In this document: in pieces, positions 14,656 to 16,705 of the stretch
Layout of the letters: each line of letters begins with the position of its first letter
Numbering within the stretch: position 1 is the stretch's first letter
Origin: Baffinella frigidus
Taxonomy: Eukaryota; Cryptophyceae; Cryptomonadales; Baffinellaceae
DNA length: 16,705 nucleotides
Direction of reading: 5' to 3'
Assembly: GCA_026770585.1 (NCBI GenBank)
Contig: MU646550.1
Location: 339,147 to 355,851, forward strand
Notes under the pieces: generated by a model
Told to the model about the DNA's origin: nothing
The model's input: only the letters and a program-made list of their open reading frames with translations
Database searches by the model: none
Program-made: the position numbers and the translations under genes

Positions 14656-15066
14656 ATGCAGCAGCCGAGGATCGAGAAGACGCACCGCGTTGTCGACGGC
14701 TTCGCCGTGCCGAACCTTCCCGCGCGCTCGTTCACCACCAAGCAAGCCCTCTGGGCGCCCGCCGTCGATCAAGCGCAGATGTACGGTCCCTCCGAGCCGG
14801 CCTACGAGCCGGGCCACTGCAGCGTCGCGGAGCGGGAGCCTTTGAAGGCCTCCGTTCGCGATTACGGCCCGCCGCGACGGGCCGGCAGCTCCCTTAGCAC
14901 GGCCGCCACGGTGCAAGGAGACAGCGCAGTCGAGCAAGAGAAGTGGGAGGCAGAGCCGTCGGACGAGGATGAGGAAATGAGCGACGAGGACGAGGACAAT
15001 TTTGAGATTGCATGCGCGGCGCTGTGCCCAGTCCGGAAGGTTGAGGCGTGGCGGGACTGCTTGTAA
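14656..15066 (+). CDS. Unrecognised 136-residue protein with acidic C-terminal region
   Basis: The frame opens at ATG 14656 in a reasonable context (CCCAAGATGC, purine at -3) and ends with TAA at 15064-15066. An AATAAA signal lies 42 bases later at 15108-15113. The product begins MQQPRIEKTHRVVDGFAVPN. It has a Pro/Ala-rich middle (residues 32-80), a highly acidic segment PSDEDEEMSDEDED (101-114) and the end NFEIACA (115-121)..AWRDCL (131-136). There is no signal peptide or membrane segment in the ATG-started form. The acidic run suggests a soluble, possibly nuclear or RNP-associated protein, but that is only inference. A diverged copy lies in inverted orientation at 12105-12367 and shares three blocks (FAxPNxPAxSF, NFxEIACA, AWRDCL-stop) with mostly synonymous differences. 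This supports the strand and frame. The frame extends upstream to TTG 14503, but that part is hydrophobic and includes pyrimidine-rich sequence ending CACTCCAG at 14635. It is more likely leader or intron. Function unknown. Confidence 0.7.
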   Translation: MQQPRIEKTHRVVDGFAVPNLPARSFTTKQALWAPAVDQAQMYGPSEPAYEPGHCSVAEREPLKASVRDYGPPRRAGSSLSTAATVQGDSAVEQEKWEAEPSDEDEEMSDEDEDNFEIACAALCPVRKVEAWRDCL

Positions 15067-15107
15067 GATAGCGTCCGGATGACGCCTCGAGTGGCGCTGT
15101 GACTGTA

Positions 15108-15113
15108 AATAAA
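15108..15113 (+). promoter_or_regulatory. Candidate polyadenylation signal AATAAA
   Basis: AATAAA sits in GACTGTAAATAAAAAGCGAG, 42 bases past the TAA of the 136-residue gene. The corresponding place beyond the inverted copy reads GACTGTACATAATACAAAGCGAG, a decayed version. This agrees with the idea that the minus-strand copy is degenerating. Confidence 0.5.
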
Positions 15114-15394
15114 AAGCGAGATGCACATTACGCATTATCATGCCGCTGCACACACCTCTGCAAACAATGAAGCGGCTAGACACGAGGCGTCTCGCTGGCG
15201 CGTGCGTGCTCACCTCTGCCGCACGCGGTCTTCGAAGCGATACGGCGGTGCGAGCCCCGGGCGCGGCATAGAGAACAGTTGAGCCCCCTTGGGCGCTGTG
15301 CGTGTCCAGGGCCACGCGCGGGGCGGGCATGCTCGTTTCCTGCGGTTTCGTTGCGTGCACGCTCCGTCCCCGTCCCCCGTCCCGGGTGCGTTCA

Positions 15395-15540
15395 CGCCGA
15401 TCCCTTCTCGACTCCCCCCTCCGCGATCCTGCAGAACTACCCCCCTCCGCGATCCTCTGCACGTGATCCGAAAGGAAGCATGGCTTTCCTGCAGAACCAG
15501 CTCCAGTGCCCGCCTATGGTGGGAGATGAAAGAACCTAGG
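15395..15540 (+). repeat. Family H repeat, type 2, with preceding 25-bp duplication
   Basis: CCCCCCTCCGCGATCCTGCA and CCCCCCTCCGCGATCCTCTG occur in tandem. GTGATCCGAAAGGAAGCATG, CAGAACCAGCTCCAGTGCCC, GCCTATGGTGGGAGATGAAA, GAACCTAGG follows. It matches 7723-7835 and 8330-8440, but the CCTAAAGGA tandem tail is reduced to one degenerate unit. The stretch 15180-15390 holds nothing further that I can support. Confidence 0.7.
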
Positions 15541-15581
15541 AAGGCACGCGACGCTGTCATGGGTCGCTGGAGGCGGACGGC

Positions 15582-15692
15582 TGTATCCCTCAAGTGGCGG
15601 ACGGGCTAATATTCGCCGTAACTCGCCCTAGCAGGCAGGTCGTAGGGCCCTACCGTAGGGCGTATGAGCCTATTCGCCACTCAAGGGATGCC
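15582..15692. mobile_element. Palindromic element family B, copy 2
   Basis: The ends are TGTATCCCTCAAGTGGCG and CGCCACTCAAGGGATGCC. The interior GGTCGTAGGGCCCTACCGTA then GGGCGTATGAGCCTA is the reverse complement of the interior of copy 1 at 1923-2030. The arms are well conserved. It lies 27 bp from a complete family A element. Confidence 0.8.
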
Positions 15693-15718
15693 AATGTGCA
15701 TTGTAGGTCTGGGACGGC

Positions 15719-15843
15719 GTACAGCGGTACCTCGCTCATAAGAACCCCCCCCCCCCCTTAGGACCCTACAGTAGGACCATGCCTAGGGTCCTATGGCGAC
15801 CCTAGGGGGGTGGGCGTTTCTTATGAGCGAGGTACCCCTGTAG
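15719..15843. mobile_element. Palindromic element family A, complete copy
   Basis: ACAGCGGTACCTCGCTCATA, AGAA and a long C run on the left mirror TTTCTTATGAGCGAGGTACC, CCTGTAG on the right. The core is CCTACAGTAGGACCATGCCT. It has about 30-bp arms, is non-coding, and retains both ends, unlike 8711-8807 and 11624-11719. The stretch 15850-16045 shows no feature I can support. Confidence 0.85.
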
Positions 15844-16048
15844 AGGCTCGCGGCCGGGGGATGCAGTGGTGGCCAATCTTGGGGAGCATCCCTCGGAGAC
15901 AGACTGAGCGGGGTATAACATGGACCGATCATAGTCTGGTAATGGCACGGGTTAGGCAATAACGGCGAAACCTCTTTAATAAATTCAGTAATGAGTTAAA
16001 GGACCTAAAATCGGCCACTGCGGCGCAAGACGCGGCACGGGAGGTGTG

Positions 16049-16175
16049 GTGCTTTGGTGCTTTTATTTACACTCACATCGAAGGCCACATCCCACCTCAC
16101 TCTTGAGGAGTTAGGAGTGATCTACGGGTGAGCTCCCCGGCCCCACCCATTCGGGCCCGACCGAGCCCCTTTTCT
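16049..16175 (-). repeat. Segmental repeat, inverted partner of 11838-11964
   Basis: GTGCTTTGGTGCTTTTATTT, ACACTCACATCGAAGGCCAC, CACCTCACTCTTGAGGAGTT, CTACGGGTGAGCTCCCCGGC, CCGAGCCCCTTTTCT. It matches the reverse complement of 11838-11964 with scattered substitutions. The stretch 16180-16320 (including A-rich AAAAAAAAACAAACAAAAAA near 16194) shows nothing else that I can support. Confidence 0.75.
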
Positions 16176-16321
16176 TGCACCATTTTCCTTTTAAAAAAAA
16201 ACAAACAAAAAAACATGGCGTGTATAGTGGTGTAGTCGATGGTCTTGTTCTTGTTCTGTAGCGAGCTAGAGCTGCCACGAGTGGCAGCGTGAGGTTTTTC
16301 TTAAGAATGGTTCATCTGCGG

Positions 16322-16460
16322 TGGTTTAGGGTTTAGGGTTTAGGGTTTAGGGTTTAGGGTTTAGGGTTTAGGGTTTAGGGTTTGGGGTTTAGGGTTGAGG
16401 GTTCAGGGTGTATGGTTTAGGGTTTAGGGTTTTGGGTTTAGGGTTTAGGGTTTAGAGGGG
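16322..16460 (+). repeat. TTTAGGG interstitial telomeric tract
   Basis: Nine or more consecutive TTTAGGG units at 16325-16383, then variants (TTTGGGG, TTGAGGG, TTCAGGG, TGTATGG) and again TTTAGGG to about 16455. The orientation is the same as in the main array. Confidence 0.95.
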
Positions 16461-16568
16461 TGCAGTGGTTTTGCTTAAGTCACTTTCAGGGTCTAAGTTG
16501 ACGGCGTTTGTAAAGCAGGTCAGAGGGGTTTGGGGAGCGAAGCCGCTAAATATTTGGGGAGCGGGGAT

Positions 16569-16655
16569 GGGGAGCCTGTTGGGGGAGGCTTGAAGGGGCC
16601 CTTTGGGGGGGGCTTGGTGTATGAGGAGCCTTTTGGGGGAGGCTTGAGTGGTGAT
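16569..16655 (+). repeat. G-rich degenerate ~27-bp tandem repeat at window end
   Basis: Three imperfect units of the type GGAGCCTTTTGGGGGAGGCT, TGAAG start at about 16571, 16597 and 16625. GGGGAGCGAAGCCGC and GGGGAGCGGGGATG just before may be further decayed units. No gene is visible to the window end. Confidence 0.6.
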
Positions 16656-16705
16656 TGGTGAGATTCGTATTCACCCCCACGCCATGGGAGCGGCGCGAGG
16701 GGTCA

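Noticed and set aside
14617-15462. 281-codon minus-strand frame, the longest in the window
   Set aside because: It is antisense to the 136-residue plus gene. The inverted copy shows silent-site differences in the plus-gene frame, not this one, and it opens in repeat-like GC-rich sequence.

Overview
This window looks like subtelomeric or repeat-rich DNA from a eukaryotic microbe, probably a microalga. The G-rich strand carries many tracts of the 7-bp TTTAGGG (plant/algal-type) telomere motif and its variants. There is no bacterial-style gene packing. Inverted-repeat (foldback, MITE-like) elements occur almost everywhere, and one element family resembles introner-type elements known from some algae. 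A pelagophyte, another stramenopile or a dinoflagellate would fit, but I cannot name the species from sequence alone.

Layout. 1-1250: TGTAGGG/TTTAGGG-like repeats with a duplicated ~200-bp block. 1440-2500: foldback elements, with one doubtful small ORF at 1593-1907. 2745-3260: more foldbacks and dispersed repeats. 3290-4345: a GC-rich satellite with a ~256-bp higher-order period. 4350-5700: large foldbacks and dispersed repeats. 5700-5935: short telomere-like tracts in both orientations. 5948-6556: three inverted-repeat elements. 6557-7154 (minus): the 5' end of a host-like gene, probably the N-domain of an AFG2/SPATA5-type AAA ATPase, cut off at a TIR element. 7388-9240: a family of ~100-bp repeats ending in CCTAAAGGA tandem units, with further foldbacks. 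9250-10920: ~1.65 kb of interstitial telomere-like DNA. 11029-11965: palindromic elements and a GA-rich tract. 12105-12367 (minus) and 14656-15066 (plus): an inverted pair of related small genes that I do not recognise. 13306-14033: a GC-rich island with a possible spliced gene. 15280-16175: copies of repeats seen elsewhere in the window. 16322-16460: a last TTTAGGG tract, then a G-rich degenerate repeat.

The best-supported gene is the 136-residue ORF at 14656-15066. Its coding nature is supported by the diverged copy on the other strand: matching segments differ largely at synonymous third positions, and the C-terminal AWRDCL-stop motif and downstream sequence are also shared. The most interesting features are this unrecognised inverted gene family, the collection of non-autonomous foldback elements (some sharing a CCTACGGTAGG-type core), and the gene truncated at an introner-like element. 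I found no transposase, reverse transcriptase, tRNA, rRNA or CRISPR array.
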